This document shows positions 1 through 7,035 of a DNA stretch of 20,986 bases, one piece after another. Numbering within the stretch: the stretch's first letter is position 1; each line of letters opens with the position of its first letter. The position numbers were made by a program, and so were the translations under genes. Below the pieces are notes generated by a model. The model had not been told where the DNA came from and ran no database searches. It saw nothing but the letters and a program-made list of their open reading frames with translations. This stretch comes from a virus, in the IMG/VR virus record IMGVR_UViG_3300042565_002255, positions 1 through 20,986 of that record; one strand, 5' to 3'.

Positions 1-1
1 C

Positions 2-1534
2 GCAATCAACCTCGTCATCAAAGGCGTGAACCTATTTGGAGGCATCCTGCGAGCTGTCGGTATCAAGATGCCAGAGCTCGGGGAGATAGGCAAGGTGGCG
101 TTCGGCAGGATAGGAGATGCAGCTGCCGGGGCAACGAAAGAGGTTGTCGGTCTGCAAGCAGAAACTGAGAGATTCGCCCGGCTGAATCCGAAGAACAGAG
201 TCAAGCCGAACCTCGGAGGAGGAGATGACGATGAGGGAGACGGGCCGACAGGAGGAGCCGCCAAGGCTGTAGAGACTGTTCAGGAGAAGATTAAGAAATA
301 CACCGATGCCCTGAAAGGTTTGACATCGCAACAGAAGAATCTCACCTCAGCTACCGAGGGAACGGTCAAAGCCCAGCGAGATCTCGGGAACGCAACCGAG
401 GGCGTGAGGATTGCTCAGGCTCAGTTCAACATCGTGACTCAGGGATACAGCCGAGACTCTAGGAAGGCGCAGGAGGCTACGAGAGGGCTCGAGGATGCCA
501 ATCGCAGGCTCCGGGATTCAACGCTCGGGCAGGAGGAGGCAGTCCGAAGGGTAGGGCAGGCCGAGAAGGCTCTGGCCCAGCTGCGAGCCATCGCCGCCGA
601 TCCTGAGTCCGTTGAGGCCGCTGAGAGGAATCTGACTCGATCCAAGTTTGATCAGGAGGAGAGCGCATTCGCAGTCATCGAGGCCGAGCAGCAGCTGGCT
701 GAGCTCCGGGCGAGCCCTGAGGCGAACCCGATGGAGATACGCCGGGCAGAGATCGCCCTGCAGGAGGCAAAGTTCAGGGTCACGGAGGCAACTCTCGGGA
801 TTAGGGATGCTGAGGAGAAACTGCGAGGCGAGCGTGAGAAGGCGGCCTCTGCTGAGGAGCTGGCTGAGGCTGAGAGGGATCTGGATGCGGCCAAGCGAGG
901 CGTAGAGGATGCGATCAGGGATACGCAGGATGCGACCTCTGCTCAGGCTGAGGCTCAGGAGCATCTCAACGAGATCCTGCATGGGGCCAGAGAGGGCTCG
1001 GATGCCTACAGGGAGGCTCTCGATGAGCTGAATGAGGCAAAGAAGCGGGAGCAGGAGGCGATTGACGCAGTAGCTGAGGCGTTCAGCCGGGAGAGGGATG
1101 CCCTCCTAGAGCTGATCGAGGCCCAGAAAGAGCTCAACAGGATTAGATCCCTGACTCCCCCGGCTGTGATTGCTCGGGCTGAGCGCATCCTCGGAGCTCA
1201 GGCTGCCCTCGGCCTGCCATCCCAAGCGGCTGTTGCAGCCGCAGCCGCCGCAGCAGCAGTCGGAGGAGCAGCCCCCGCCTTCGGGATTACGCCGTTCGCC
1301 AAAGGAGGGATTGTGATGCGGCCAACGATGGGCCTCGTCGGGGAGGCTGGCCCTGAGGCGATCATCCCTCTGAGGAACGCTGGAGCCCTCGGAGGAGAGA
1401 TCAACATTACAGTCAATGCCGGGATGGGCGCAAACGGCCCAGAGATCGGGGATGCCATCGTTGAGGCTCTCCGTAAATGGCAGTTCAGGAATGGGGCTCT
1501 CGTCGGATCGGCTCAGCCTCTGAAGGTGGCCTGA
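2..1534 (+). CDS. Tail tape measure protein, C-terminal part (5' end outside window)
   Basis: The frame is open from base 2, so the gene starts upstream of the window; GTG at 26 is only the first internal start codon. The visible part is about 510 residues, mostly charged, alanine/glutamate-rich predicted coiled coil, then an alanine run (around 1225-1270) and a glycine-rich C-terminal module. That module has the segment FAKGGIVMRPTMGLVGEAGP followed by EAIIPL, which is a recurrent signature near the C-terminus of phage tape measure proteins. In that family the protein sets tail length and passes through the tail tube during DNA injection. Its position just before a minor tail gene, with a TGATG stop/start overlap, fits the usual siphovirus tail order. 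Family call is strong; total length is unknown. Confidence 0.88.
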   Translation, partial: AINLVIKGVNLFGGILRAVGIKMPELGEIGKVAFGRIGDAAAGATKEVVGLQAETERFARLNPKNRVKPNLGGGDDDEGDGPTGGAAKAVETVQEKIKKYTDALKGLTSQQKNLTSATEGTVKAQRDLGNATEGVRIAQAQFNIVTQGYSRDSRKAQEATRGLEDANRRLRDSTLGQEEAVRRVGQAEKALAQLRAIAADPESVEAAERNLTRSKFDQEESAFAVIEAEQQLAELRASPEANPMEIRRAEIALQEAKFRVTEATLGIRDAEEKLRGEREKAASAEELAEAERDLDAAKRGVEDAIRDTQDATSAQAEAQEHLNEILHGAREGSDAYREALDELNEAKKREQEAIDAVAEAFSRERDALLELIEAQKELNRIRSLTPPAVIARAERILGAQAALGLPSQAAVAAAAAAAAVGGAAPAFGITPFAKGGIVMRPTMGLVGEAGPEAIIPLRNAGALGGEINITVNAGMGANGPEIGDAIVEALRKWQFRNGALVGSAQPLKVA

Positions 1535-2793
1535 TGGCTGCCGTCCTCCCCTTCGGGGAGAAGATTGAGATCTTTGCAGAGCTCGGCTTCCTAGTCCGGG
1601 AGTTCACCCTCAACTCCTCCACGCTCGATGGCACCGATGTCCTCGACGGAACGCTGGAGGGCCTAGACATCGCCCCTTATGTTCAGCAGGCTCGCATCTC
1701 TAGAGGCCGCTCCAGCCAGCTCGATCCTTTCTCTGCAGGAACGCTCTCCCTCGTCCTCAACAACAATGACAGGCGATTCGATCCCCTGAATCAGGCCTCC
1801 CCTTACTATGACCCTGCAGCCGGGAGATCAGGCGTTGTTCCCCGGCGCAAGGTTTCCATCCTCTGCGATGATGAGCCTGTGTTCGTAGGGCAAATCGTAG
1901 ATGTAGATGTGGACTACGAACTCTCCCCAGCATCCAGAGATCTCTCAACGGCAGTCCTGACCTGCGCCGACGATTTCCAAATCCTCGCCAATGACTCAAC
2001 CGAGGCCGCAGTCACCCCTTCTCAGGAGCTCTCAGGCTCCAGAGTTTCCTACCTCCTCGATCTCCCGGAGATCTCCTACCTCGGGGCTCGCAGCATCCAG
2101 CCCGGAGTAGCCATCCTCGGGGCCTATCCGATAGCAGAGAACACCAGCGCAGTCTCCTACCTCCAGAGCATCGCTGAAGCCGAGCAGGGTCTGTGCTTCA
2201 TCTCCCGAGATGGAACGCTCACCTTCGTAGATCGCCAACAGGCTCAGTTCTCCAGCGCATCCGTTTCGTTCTCCGATGATGGAACAGGAATCCCGTACCA
2301 AACGCTCTCCATCAGATACGGCTCCGAGATCCTGTTCAATCGGGTCATCGTCACCCCCGAGGGGCTCTCCCCTCAAACATCCGACGATGTTCCCTCCCAG
2401 ACCGAGTTCGGAGTTCAGACCCTGAGCCTGACGGACTCTCTACTCGCCTCAGAGCCTCAGGCTGCAGCTCTGGCCGATGATCTCATCTCTCTGTATGCCG
2501 AGCCTGAATACAGGTTTGACTCCCTGACGGTCATCATGAACGGCAAGGATGAGCCAACCCGGCAGAGCCTGTTTCAGCTGGAGCTCGGCACTCAGATAGA
2601 AATCACACGCACATTCGCTACAGGGAGCCCTCTCTCTGTTTCAGACACCTACCAAATCCAGAAGATTTCGCACTCCATCTCCCCAGCTACGCACCTGATG
2701 GAGATTGGGCTCGGATGGATACCCATCGTGTTCCCTCTAATCCTCGATGATGCAGAGTTCGGCAAACTCAGTAGTGACAACGCCCTCGTCTAA
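1534..2793 (+). CDS. Minor tail protein (distal tail / baseplate-like)
   Basis: The 419-residue protein starts at the ATG that overlaps the tape-measure stop (TGATG). An in-frame start at 1477 lies inside the tape measure gene and is less likely. The N-terminal half has phrases such as APYVQQARISRGRSSQLDPF, LSLVLNNNDRRFDPLN and VPRRKVSIL, typical of minor tail proteins that follow the tape measure in actinobacterial siphophages, where they build the tail tip. The rest resembles hub or baseplate-type tail proteins only loosely. No transmembrane segment or catalytic motif is evident. Translational coupling to the tape measure suggests stoichiometric expression late in infection. Exact sub-role (Dit or Tal equivalent) cannot be decided from sequence alone. 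Confidence 0.8.
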   Translation: MAAVLPFGEKIEIFAELGFLVREFTLNSSTLDGTDVLDGTLEGLDIAPYVQQARISRGRSSQLDPFSAGTLSLVLNNNDRRFDPLNQASPYYDPAAGRSGVVPRRKVSILCDDEPVFVGQIVDVDVDYELSPASRDLSTAVLTCADDFQILANDSTEAAVTPSQELSGSRVSYLLDLPEISYLGARSIQPGVAILGAYPIAENTSAVSYLQSIAEAEQGLCFISRDGTLTFVDRQQAQFSSASVSFSDDGTGIPYQTLSIRYGSEILFNRVIVTPEGLSPQTSDDVPSQTEFGVQTLSLTDSLLASEPQAAALADDLISLYAEPEYRFDSLTVIMNGKDEPTRQSLFQLELGTQIEITRTFATGSPLSVSDTYQIQKISHSISPATHLMEIGLGWIPIVFPLILDDAEFGKLSSDNALV

Positions 2794-2810
2794 ACGGTAG
2801 TATCTCTCGT
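2774..2810 (+). promoter_or_regulatory. Promoter for a leaderless tail-gene transcript
   Basis: GTGACA at 2774-2779 (five of six matches to TTGACA), an 18-nt spacer, and TAGTAT at 2798-2803 lie just before ATG 2811. Only seven bases (CTCTCGT) separate the -10 box from the ATG, so transcription would begin at or next to the start codon. No Shine-Dalgarno-like purine run precedes the ATG. Leaderless mRNAs with TANNNT close to the start codon are well known in Actinobacteria. The -35 lies inside the end of the minor tail gene. The site is predicted, not measured. Confidence 0.6.
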
Positions 2811-3089
2811 ATGGCAGGTGCAGGAGCGAAACTATTCGTATCGGGGGCTGTGCTTACAGCTGCTCAGGTGAACACATTTCTGATGGATCAGACCATCATG
2901 CGTTTCGCTACGACAGCTGCTCGTGATGCGGCCTTCGGAGGAGCGGGGGAGCCTACCCTCGCTGAGGGTATGTTTGCCTACATAGATGCCGATGACACCG
3001 TTTACTACTACGATGGCTCAGGCTGGGAAGCGTTCGGAGCTGTTGTAGATAGTGATCAGAACATCCTCGCAACTCAGGTCTTTAGTTAG
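2811..3089 (+). CDS. Small virion/tail-associated protein
   Basis: A 92-residue protein without signal peptide or membrane segment. The layout LFVSGAVLTAAQVNTFLMDQ, then RFATTAARDAAF, then LAEGMFAYIDADDTVYYYDG resembles small proteins downstream of tail genes in many actinobacterial and environmental phages. In those, a short N-terminal segment is followed by a stretch listing a condition or coordinate and ending in a YYDGSGW-like turn. They are presumed virion or tail-fibre accessory proteins; I know of no biochemical role. It has no Shine-Dalgarno but sits directly behind a predicted promoter, so it is probably read from a leaderless transcript. The next gene starts 10 nt after its stop. 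Confidence 0.65.
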   Translation: MAGAGAKLFVSGAVLTAAQVNTFLMDQTIMRFATTAARDAAFGGAGEPTLAEGMFAYIDADDTVYYYDGSGWEAFGAVVDSDQNILATQVFS

Positions 3090-3098
3090 GAGAAACAG

Positions 3099-3461
3099 GT
3101 GGCAACATTCAGCAAACTAACGCTGTCAGGCTCTACCGATGGCAGGCTCATCAAGGTAGCGGCCACAGCTACGGCTGGCACGACGCTGCACACAGGCTCT
3201 GCGACTGCGACGACATTCGACGAACTGTGGCTGTATGCGGTGAACAGCGATACGACTGCTCGCAAACTGACTATTGAGTGGGGTGGCACAACATCACCTG
3301 ATGACTTGCTGGAACTCACTGTGCTACCAGAGAGCGGTCTAGTCACCGTAGTTCCCGGGCTTGTTATCAAAGGCAACGCCACACCACTTGTCGTGAGAGC
3401 GTTCTGCGCTTCTGCGAATGTCGTGATGATTGGCGGCTATGTGAACAGGATTACGGCATGA
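3099..3461 (+). CDS. Putative virion structural protein, beta-rich
   Basis: A 120-residue protein from GTG 3099, supported by AGGAG at 3088-3092 six bases upstream. It is rich in Thr, Ala, Val and Gly and looks like an all-beta domain: alternating hydrophobic strands around FDELWLYAVNSDTTARKLTI and NATPLVVRAFCASANVVMIG. No catalytic motif is visible. Similar short beta proteins lie among tail-fibre genes of environmental phages, so a structural or adhesin-accessory role is inferred from context. From this gene on, codon use changes: more T-ending Gly, Val and Arg codons (GGT, GTT, CGT) than in flanking genes. It overlaps the next gene by ATGA at 3458-3461, so the two are translationally coupled. 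Confidence 0.6.
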   Translation: MATFSKLTLSGSTDGRLIKVAATATAGTTLHTGSATATTFDELWLYAVNSDTTARKLTIEWGGTTSPDDLLELTVLPESGLVTVVPGLVIKGNATPLVVRAFCASANVVMIGGYVNRITA

Positions 3462-3937
3462 GCCGCACCATCGGCTATGTGAGCGGCGCACGCTACGAGA
3501 AACGAGTAGAACGATTCACGGCTGGCGGTACTTTCACGCCACCTGCTGGTGTCTCGTATGCGATTGCGCACATTCGTGGTGGCGGTGGTGCTGCTGCTGG
3601 CAGTGTCGCTAATGGTGGCAGTAGTTCAGTTGCGTTCGCAGGTGGCACGATAACTGCCAACGGTGGCACATCAGTGACGGCTTATTCAGAAGGCACGACT
3701 GGAACGGCTGGTGCAGACAACGGCGGTCAAGGCGGTTTCACTTTCGGTGGCAACGGCTTCGGCTCGGTGACTGTTGTGTTGCGTGGTGCTGATGGGGCTT
3801 ATGTTGTCGCAGGTGGCGCAGTCACTGCAGGTACAGGAATTACGGTGACAGTTGGTGCAGGTGGCACAGGAACCAAAGCAGGCGGAAGCGGCTATGTGTG
3901 GATTGAGTACGAACAACCAGTGGGGGCAGGACTATGA
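3458..3937 (+). CDS. Glycine-rich tail fibre / adhesin-like protein
   Basis: A 159-residue protein starting at the ATGA overlap with the previous stop. The N-terminus (VERFTAGGTFTPPAGVSYAI) followed by a glycine tract (HIRGGGGAAAG) and many GG-containing turns is typical of phage tail-fibre glycine-rich domains, where glycine loops or polyglycine helices present host-range-determining surfaces. Near the end it has GTGTKAGGSGYVWIEY, a common closing phrase of such domains. Codon choice is strikingly GGT-rich compared with the GGA/GGG/GGC pattern of neighbours, consistent with module exchange. Receptor recognition is inferred from family resemblance; the receptor cannot be guessed. Confidence 0.68.
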   Translation: MSRTIGYVSGARYEKRVERFTAGGTFTPPAGVSYAIAHIRGGGGAAAGSVANGGSSSVAFAGGTITANGGTSVTAYSEGTTGTAGADNGGQGGFTFGGNGFGSVTVVLRGADGAYVVAGGAVTAGTGITVTVGAGGTGTKAGGSGYVWIEYEQPVGAGL

Positions 3938-4140
3938 GCCAGCGAACAGTTGCAGTTATTGAACCTGATGTGACGAACGGTGTGGTAGTGAATGTTGTTG
4001 TTGTTGCACCAGATTGGGTGAATGACGACCCGACACATCTCATTGAGTACACACCTGAGAATCCTGCTGGCATCGGTTGGGAAGTAGTGAACGGTGTAGT
4101 TATCGTGCCACCACCACCACCAAAGCCTGACGCTGAATAA
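3934..4140 (+). CDS. Small proline-tailed protein downstream of tail fibre
   Basis: A 68-residue protein coupled to the glycine-rich gene by ATGA at 3934-3937. It begins with a beta-like segment (RTVAVIEPDVTNGVVVNVVV) and ends with WEVVNGVVIVPPPPPKPDAE. Small proteins of this shape, with a repeated NGVVxNV-type strand and a C-terminal proline run, accompany fibre genes in many environmental phages and may be fibre attachment or chaperone-like partners; this is an analogy, not a proven function. Composition matches the two preceding genes (GTT/GTG-rich), so it belongs to the same atypical block. After it, composition returns to the window norm. Confidence 0.55.
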   Translation: MSQRTVAVIEPDVTNGVVVNVVVVAPDWVNDDPTHLIEYTPENPAGIGWEVVNGVVIVPPPPPKPDAE

Positions 4141-4161
4141 CACCTGAAAGCGAGACACCAA

Positions 4162-4368
4162 ATGATGCTGAATGAACGCCAGCAGGCCGCCCTCTCCTCC
4201 TATCTGAGGAGCGTTGTAGCTGCAGCTCTCGCAGTCGCATCTACGGGGAACTATGCGCCCGAGGATCTCGCAAAGGCGGCCCTAGCAGCTGCCCTCCCTC
4301 CTCTGTTGCGATGGGCAAACCCGAAGGATCCAGCGTTCGGCAGAGGATCGCAGGATGAAGCCGCCTGA
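4162..4368 (+). CDS. Small hydrophobic phage protein at the start of the lysis region
   Basis: A 68-residue protein, ATG at 4162 with a second in-frame ATG at 4165. It has an alanine-rich hydrophobic stretch (SVVAAALAVASTG, about residues 17-29), then another (AKAALAAALPPLLRWANP) ending in the phrase WANPKDPAFG. Similar small proteins with a C-terminal NPKD-type motif sit next to endolysin genes in environmental phages. The hydrophobic stretches could be membrane-interacting, so holin or lysis-accessory is possible, but they are short and alanine-rich and I would not call a holin from this. Its end overlaps the endolysin start by 14 nt. No good Shine-Dalgarno is seen (GAAAGCGAGA is weak). Confidence 0.6.
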   Translation: MMLNERQQAALSSYLRSVVAAALAVASTGNYAPEDLAKAALAAALPPLLRWANPKDPAFGRGSQDEAA

Positions 4369-4855
4369 AATCGCCCGGCGATACACAGGTATCTCCGATG
4401 GGCTCGCCAAAGCTGCGAGGCCGGGGCTGCTCATGCTCGTATCCCAGATAGAGGCTCGATCCGATGGGGCTCTGTGGAACAACGGTACCTTCGTCAATAG
4501 GAAGGCGAGGGGCAAGGACTCGATGAGCGTTCATGCCACAGGCCGGGCTGTAGATCTCTCGTATCGCAAGATGCCAGACGGTAAGAGGGGCCGCCCGGCT
4601 GGGCGCAAGATAGCAGCCGAGTGGCTGCAGCTCCTATCCTCAAAGGCTGACGAGTTCGGGATTGAGATGCTGCTGGATTATTGGCCAGCCCCATACGGCG
4701 TAGGCTGGAGATGCGATCGAGGCGTATGGCAGAGGTATCAGAAGCCGACCATTTCCGGGGCTCCTCATGGCGATTGGATTCACATCGAGGTCAGCCCCCG
4801 GCTGGCTGATGATCCTGAGAGGATGCTGGCCGCCTTTGAGAAAGTGTGCGGCTGA
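4355..4855 (+). CDS. Endolysin, M15-type zinc peptidase
   Basis: A 166-residue single-domain protein. It contains the zinc site of M15/VanY-like peptidases: S58-x-H60-x-x-G63-x-A65-x-D67 (MSVHATGRAVDLSY) and the second histidine in GDWIHIEV (H143), with a W and acidic residue beside it as the family expects. Such enzymes cut peptide stems of peptidoglycan (D,D- or L,D-type bonds). There is no signal peptide and no recognisable cell-wall-binding domain, so export should depend on a holin. It lies between two small hydrophobic or membrane proteins, consistent with a lysis cassette. ATG 4355 was chosen because the domain starts directly after it and it overlaps the previous gene by 14 nt. The exact bond cleaved is not determinable here. 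Confidence 0.82.
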   Translation: MKPPEIARRYTGISDGLAKAARPGLLMLVSQIEARSDGALWNNGTFVNRKARGKDSMSVHATGRAVDLSYRKMPDGKRGRPAGRKIAAEWLQLLSSKADEFGIEMLLDYWPAPYGVGWRCDRGVWQRYQKPTISGAPHGDWIHIEVSPRLADDPERMLAAFEKVCG

Positions 4856-5121
4856 TGGATCTTGGGCTCTCAGCTCTGCTCGCTGGCATCGTTTCAGCTG
4901 GGGGAGGGATCATCGTTGCCCTCATCCAGAGGGCTCGCCGGGAGAACTCCGAGGATCATCGGGTTGTGCAACAGCAGCTATCTCATGTATTCAGGGCTGT
5001 GGGCAGAGTGGAGGATCTGATGCACGGACACCTACAATGGCATAGGAAGGAAACAGATGACGGAACTAGGCACTCAGCTGAAAGCTCAGGCGGCCCAATC
5101 GAGGCGCAAGACCGGGCTTGA
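4855..5121 (+). CDS. Holin-like small membrane protein
   Basis: An 88-residue protein from ATG 4855, which overlaps the endolysin stop (TGATG); a GTG start nine bases upstream is possible but unneeded. One clear N-terminal transmembrane segment spans about residues 4-23 (GLSALLAGIVSAGGGIIVAL), followed by a basic RARR stop-transfer and a hydrophilic, probably helical tail rich in Gln, His and Glu. One TM helix plus a charged cytoplasmic tail, directly after an endolysin, fits a class III-like holin or lysis regulator. The last 65 nt overlap the next gene in another frame. Holin function is inferred from topology and location. Confidence 0.6.
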   Translation: MDLGLSALLAGIVSAGGGIIVALIQRARRENSEDHRVVQQQLSHVFRAVGRVEDLMHGHLQWHRKETDDGTRHSAESSGGPIEAQDRA

Positions 5122-5293
5122 TGCTGCTCTTGAGAGGCTCAGCCCTCAGGAGAGGAAAGAGTTGGTGAACGCCATTCTTGACCCGATGATCCCTCTGCAG
5201 GCTATTTCTACGGTTATGAGACAGAGGGGCATCATCCTCTCCACGCACTCCATTCGCAAAGCTCGCAGAGGGGAAATCGTTTGTGAGGCTTAG
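5057..5293 (+). CDS. Small HTH-like protein
   Basis: A 78-residue basic protein with ATG 5057 preceded by AAGGAAACAG (5047-5056). The C-terminal two thirds (RLSPQERKELVNAILDPMIP, then LQAISTVMRQRGIILSTHSI and RKARRGEIV) reads like a helix-turn-helix in which a decision helix is followed by a basic recognition helix, a common arrangement in small phage DNA-binding proteins. It overlaps the holin-like gene by 65 nt and the metallophosphoesterase by 11 nt, so it is embedded in the operon. Targets are unknown; a small terminase-like or regulatory role is possible, but no large terminase is in the window to support it. Confidence 0.55.
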   Translation: MTELGTQLKAQAAQSRRKTGLDAALERLSPQERKELVNAILDPMIPLQAISTVMRQRGIILSTHSIRKARRGEIVCEA

Positions 5294-6347
5294 CGACCAA
5301 ATCTCGGCAGAGGCCGCCTCCTCTGATGACTCCACATCGCTAATTCGTTTGCGCCGGGAGCGCGACTCTGCTGTTCGGGAGGCTGTGAGGCTTCGGACGC
5401 AACTAGAAATCTCTGACAGGGCTCTCTCGATGGTGTCAGCTGCTGAGGGAGCAGAGCTAGAGCCTCCTAAGTGGATGAGCCCAGCGAAGCCGAGGGCATC
5501 GGCTGGAACGCTGGTCGTGATGCTCTCCGATACGCACTTTGACGAAATCGTGAAGCCTGAGGAGCTGGATGGGCTGAACGCCTACAACAGGGAGATTGCT
5601 GTTCTCAGGCTGGAGCGATGGGCTCAGAGCGTAGTAAATCTCGCCCGGCACTATCTGGCAGGCGTGAAATACGATGGCGTGATCCTCCTGCTCGGAGGAG
5701 ACATCTTCTCTGGAGACATCCATGAGGAGCTAAAGGAAACGAACGCTGACACGATTCTGGGCTCTCTCCTGTTTTGGTCGGAGCAGATAGCAGCCGCCAT
5801 CGAGCTGCTGTCTGCCGAGTTTGGCAAGGTTCATGTGGCCTCTGTGGTCGGCAATCACGGCAGGATGACGAGGAAACCCAGAGCGAAGCAGAGGGTGCGC
5901 ACAAACTTTGATTGGCTGCTCTCAAAGATGGTAGAACGCCATTTCTCTGGGAATAGCAAGGTTTCGTTCCAAATCCCCGAATCGGCTGATTGCCTCATCT
6001 CGATCTACGACCATAATCATCTCATGACGCACGGAGATCAGGTCAATGGAGGAGGAGGCATCGGAGGAATCTACCCTCCAATCATGCGACTGAGGGCTCG
6101 GAAGGCTCAGCATCATCTCGCCATCGGCTCCCGGTTCTCAACTCTGTGGATGGGCCATTGGCACCAATACCTCTCAACGCCCTCGCTCATCATCAACGGT
6201 TCCCTCAAGGGATACGACGAGTACGCCAAGATTTCCAACTTCGGATTTGAGCCGCCCCAGCAGGCTCTCGCCATCGTCACGCCAGAGCGAGGAATCACCT
6301 TTCAGGCTCCTGTGTTCTGCTTGGATAGGAAGCGTGAGAAATGGTAG
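5283..6347 (+). CDS. Calcineurin-like metallophosphoesterase
   Basis: A 354-residue protein from GTG 5283, with AGAGGGG at 5268-5274 as ribosome site. An N-terminal coiled segment (residues 20-60) precedes the catalytic domain: SDTHFDE (82-88), GGDIFSGDIHEE (138-149), GNHGR (190-194), THGDQ (249-253) and GHWHQY (291-296). These are the metal-ligand motifs I-V of the superfamily, so a two-metal phosphodiesterase or phosphatase is well supported. The third motif reads GNHGR rather than GNHD/E. Actinobacteriophages often carry such enzymes and their substrate (DNA ends, nucleotides or a cyclic dinucleotide signal) is not settled. Weak similarity to Mre11/SbcD nucleases would be the first alternative. 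It overlaps the next gene by 7 nt. Confidence 0.82.
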   Translation: MRLSDQISAEAASSDDSTSLIRLRRERDSAVREAVRLRTQLEISDRALSMVSAAEGAELEPPKWMSPAKPRASAGTLVVMLSDTHFDEIVKPEELDGLNAYNREIAVLRLERWAQSVVNLARHYLAGVKYDGVILLLGGDIFSGDIHEELKETNADTILGSLLFWSEQIAAAIELLSAEFGKVHVASVVGNHGRMTRKPRAKQRVRTNFDWLLSKMVERHFSGNSKVSFQIPESADCLISIYDHNHLMTHGDQVNGGGGIGGIYPPIMRLRARKAQHHLAIGSRFSTLWMGHWHQYLSTPSLIINGSLKGYDEYAKISNFGFEPPQQALAIVTPERGITFQAPVFCLDRKREKW

Positions 6348-6643
6348 AAATCTGGGAACAAACGATTGTCGCTGTCTGGTGGCATGACGCTCACTCTCTG
6401 CCCGGCTCATGGCTGGAGCTCTCAGAGATAGATCAAGAGCCATGCGAAGTGCTAACACTCGGGATGCTCATCCCGAACTCCAAGCCTGACCATGTTGTTA
6501 TTGCCCAATCGTTCAACAGGCTGGGGGAGGATGATCTGAAGCCACAGTATGACTCGATACTTTGCATCCCTGTAGGAATGGTGCGAGGAATGCGTGTACT
6601 ATCGGGGTCAGGTATTCGGGATGCCGATGCCTCACCGAGGTAG
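6341..6643 (+). CDS. Unknown small phage protein
   Basis: A 100-residue protein whose ATG overlaps the metallophosphoesterase stop (ATGGTAG). It reads IVAVWWHDAHSLPGSWLELS, followed by EVLTLGMLIPNSKPDHVVIA and SILCIPVGMVRGMRVL. The pattern suggests a compact beta-rich fold of about 85 residues with a disordered tail. Small proteins of this type (a W-rich start, an S/P-containing turn and a closing IPVGMVRGM-like strand) recur in phages beside nucleases, but I know of no assigned function. Its stop lies inside the left arm of the strong hairpin at 6634-6674, so transcription of this rightward unit probably ends here. Confidence 0.6.
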   Translation: MVEIWEQTIVAVWWHDAHSLPGSWLELSEIDQEPCEVLTLGMLIPNSKPDHVVIAQSFNRLGEDDLKPQYDSILCIPVGMVRGMRVLSGSGIRDADASPR

Positions 6644-6674
6644 GTAGTTCCCCCTTCCTCCTACCTACCTCGGT
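6634..6674. terminator. Hairpin between convergent operons (bidirectional terminator candidate)
   Basis: A perfect 14-bp inverted repeat (ACCGAGGTAGGTAG at 6634-6647 and its complement at 6661-6674) with a 13-nt loop occupies most of the gap between two convergent units. There is no U-run on either strand, so it is not a canonical intrinsic terminator, although terminators with short or absent U-tracts are reported in Actinobacteria. The loop C-run (6650-6654) can also pair with GGGGG at 6676-6680, giving a competing fold. Position favours termination from both sides. Confidence 0.65.
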
Positions 6675-6684
6675 TGGGGGAGCC

Positions 6685-7035
6685 TCAGGTCAAATCTCGG
6701 TGCGCTCTGACATTCTTCTGAATCTTGATTGCCGCCCGGCACTCGGTATCGGCAACACAGAAGCCTCTCTGCTCCAACCTATCCCAGAAGGAGCCCCAGT
6801 CAATCGGCTCATCGTTGTCGTACCAATCCTCAAACACATCCAGAGCTGCAGAGATGCAGACATCATCCACATCCTGCGCTGTTGTGACGGTGATGGGAGG
6901 CGATGATGAGAGAGGAGCAGGGAGCGAGCCTTCAGCAGCTCGCTCCTCCAACTCTTTCTTCAGCTGGGCGATTTCCCTCTCATGCGTCTCCTGAACGCCC
7001 CTGAAAGCATCCTTAGGGATAATGATGGGCTTCAT
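6685..7035 (-). CDS. Unknown phage protein, last gene of leftward operon
   Basis: A 116-residue acidic protein. The N-terminus (MKPIIIPKDAF) leads into a probable coiled coil (REIAQLKKELEERAAEG), then a Ser/Pro-rich linker and a C-terminal domain with VFEDWYDNDEPIDWGSFWDR and RLEQRGFCVADTECRAAIKI. The phrase DWGSFWDRLE resembles small phage proteins of unknown function. It starts at ATG 7035, overlapping the stop of the upstream HTH gene (ATGA), with GAAAGG about ten bases before it, so all three genes of this operon are translationally coupled. No enzymatic motif seen. Confidence 0.6.
   Translation of the reverse strand: MKPIIIPKDAFRGVQETHEREIAQLKKELEERAAEGSLPAPLSSSPPITVTTAQDVDDVCISAALDVFEDWYDNDEPIDWGSFWDRLEQRGFCVADTECRAAIKIQKNVRAHRDLT

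Noticed and set aside
32-1458. Several minus-strand and alternative-frame open frames opposite the tape measure gene
   Set aside because: They mirror the repetitive, GC-rich coiled-coil coding sequence, lack ribosome sites and overlap a convincing gene completely.
3686-4161. Minus-strand frames across the glycine-rich gene
   Set aside because: They are reverse translations of low-complexity GGT/GTT repeats with long Cys/Ser/Thr and Trp runs, not plausible proteins.
6562-6906. Plus-strand frame crossing the convergent hairpin
   Set aside because: It runs through the hairpin and opposite the leftward operon, with no ribosome site and no recognisable domain.
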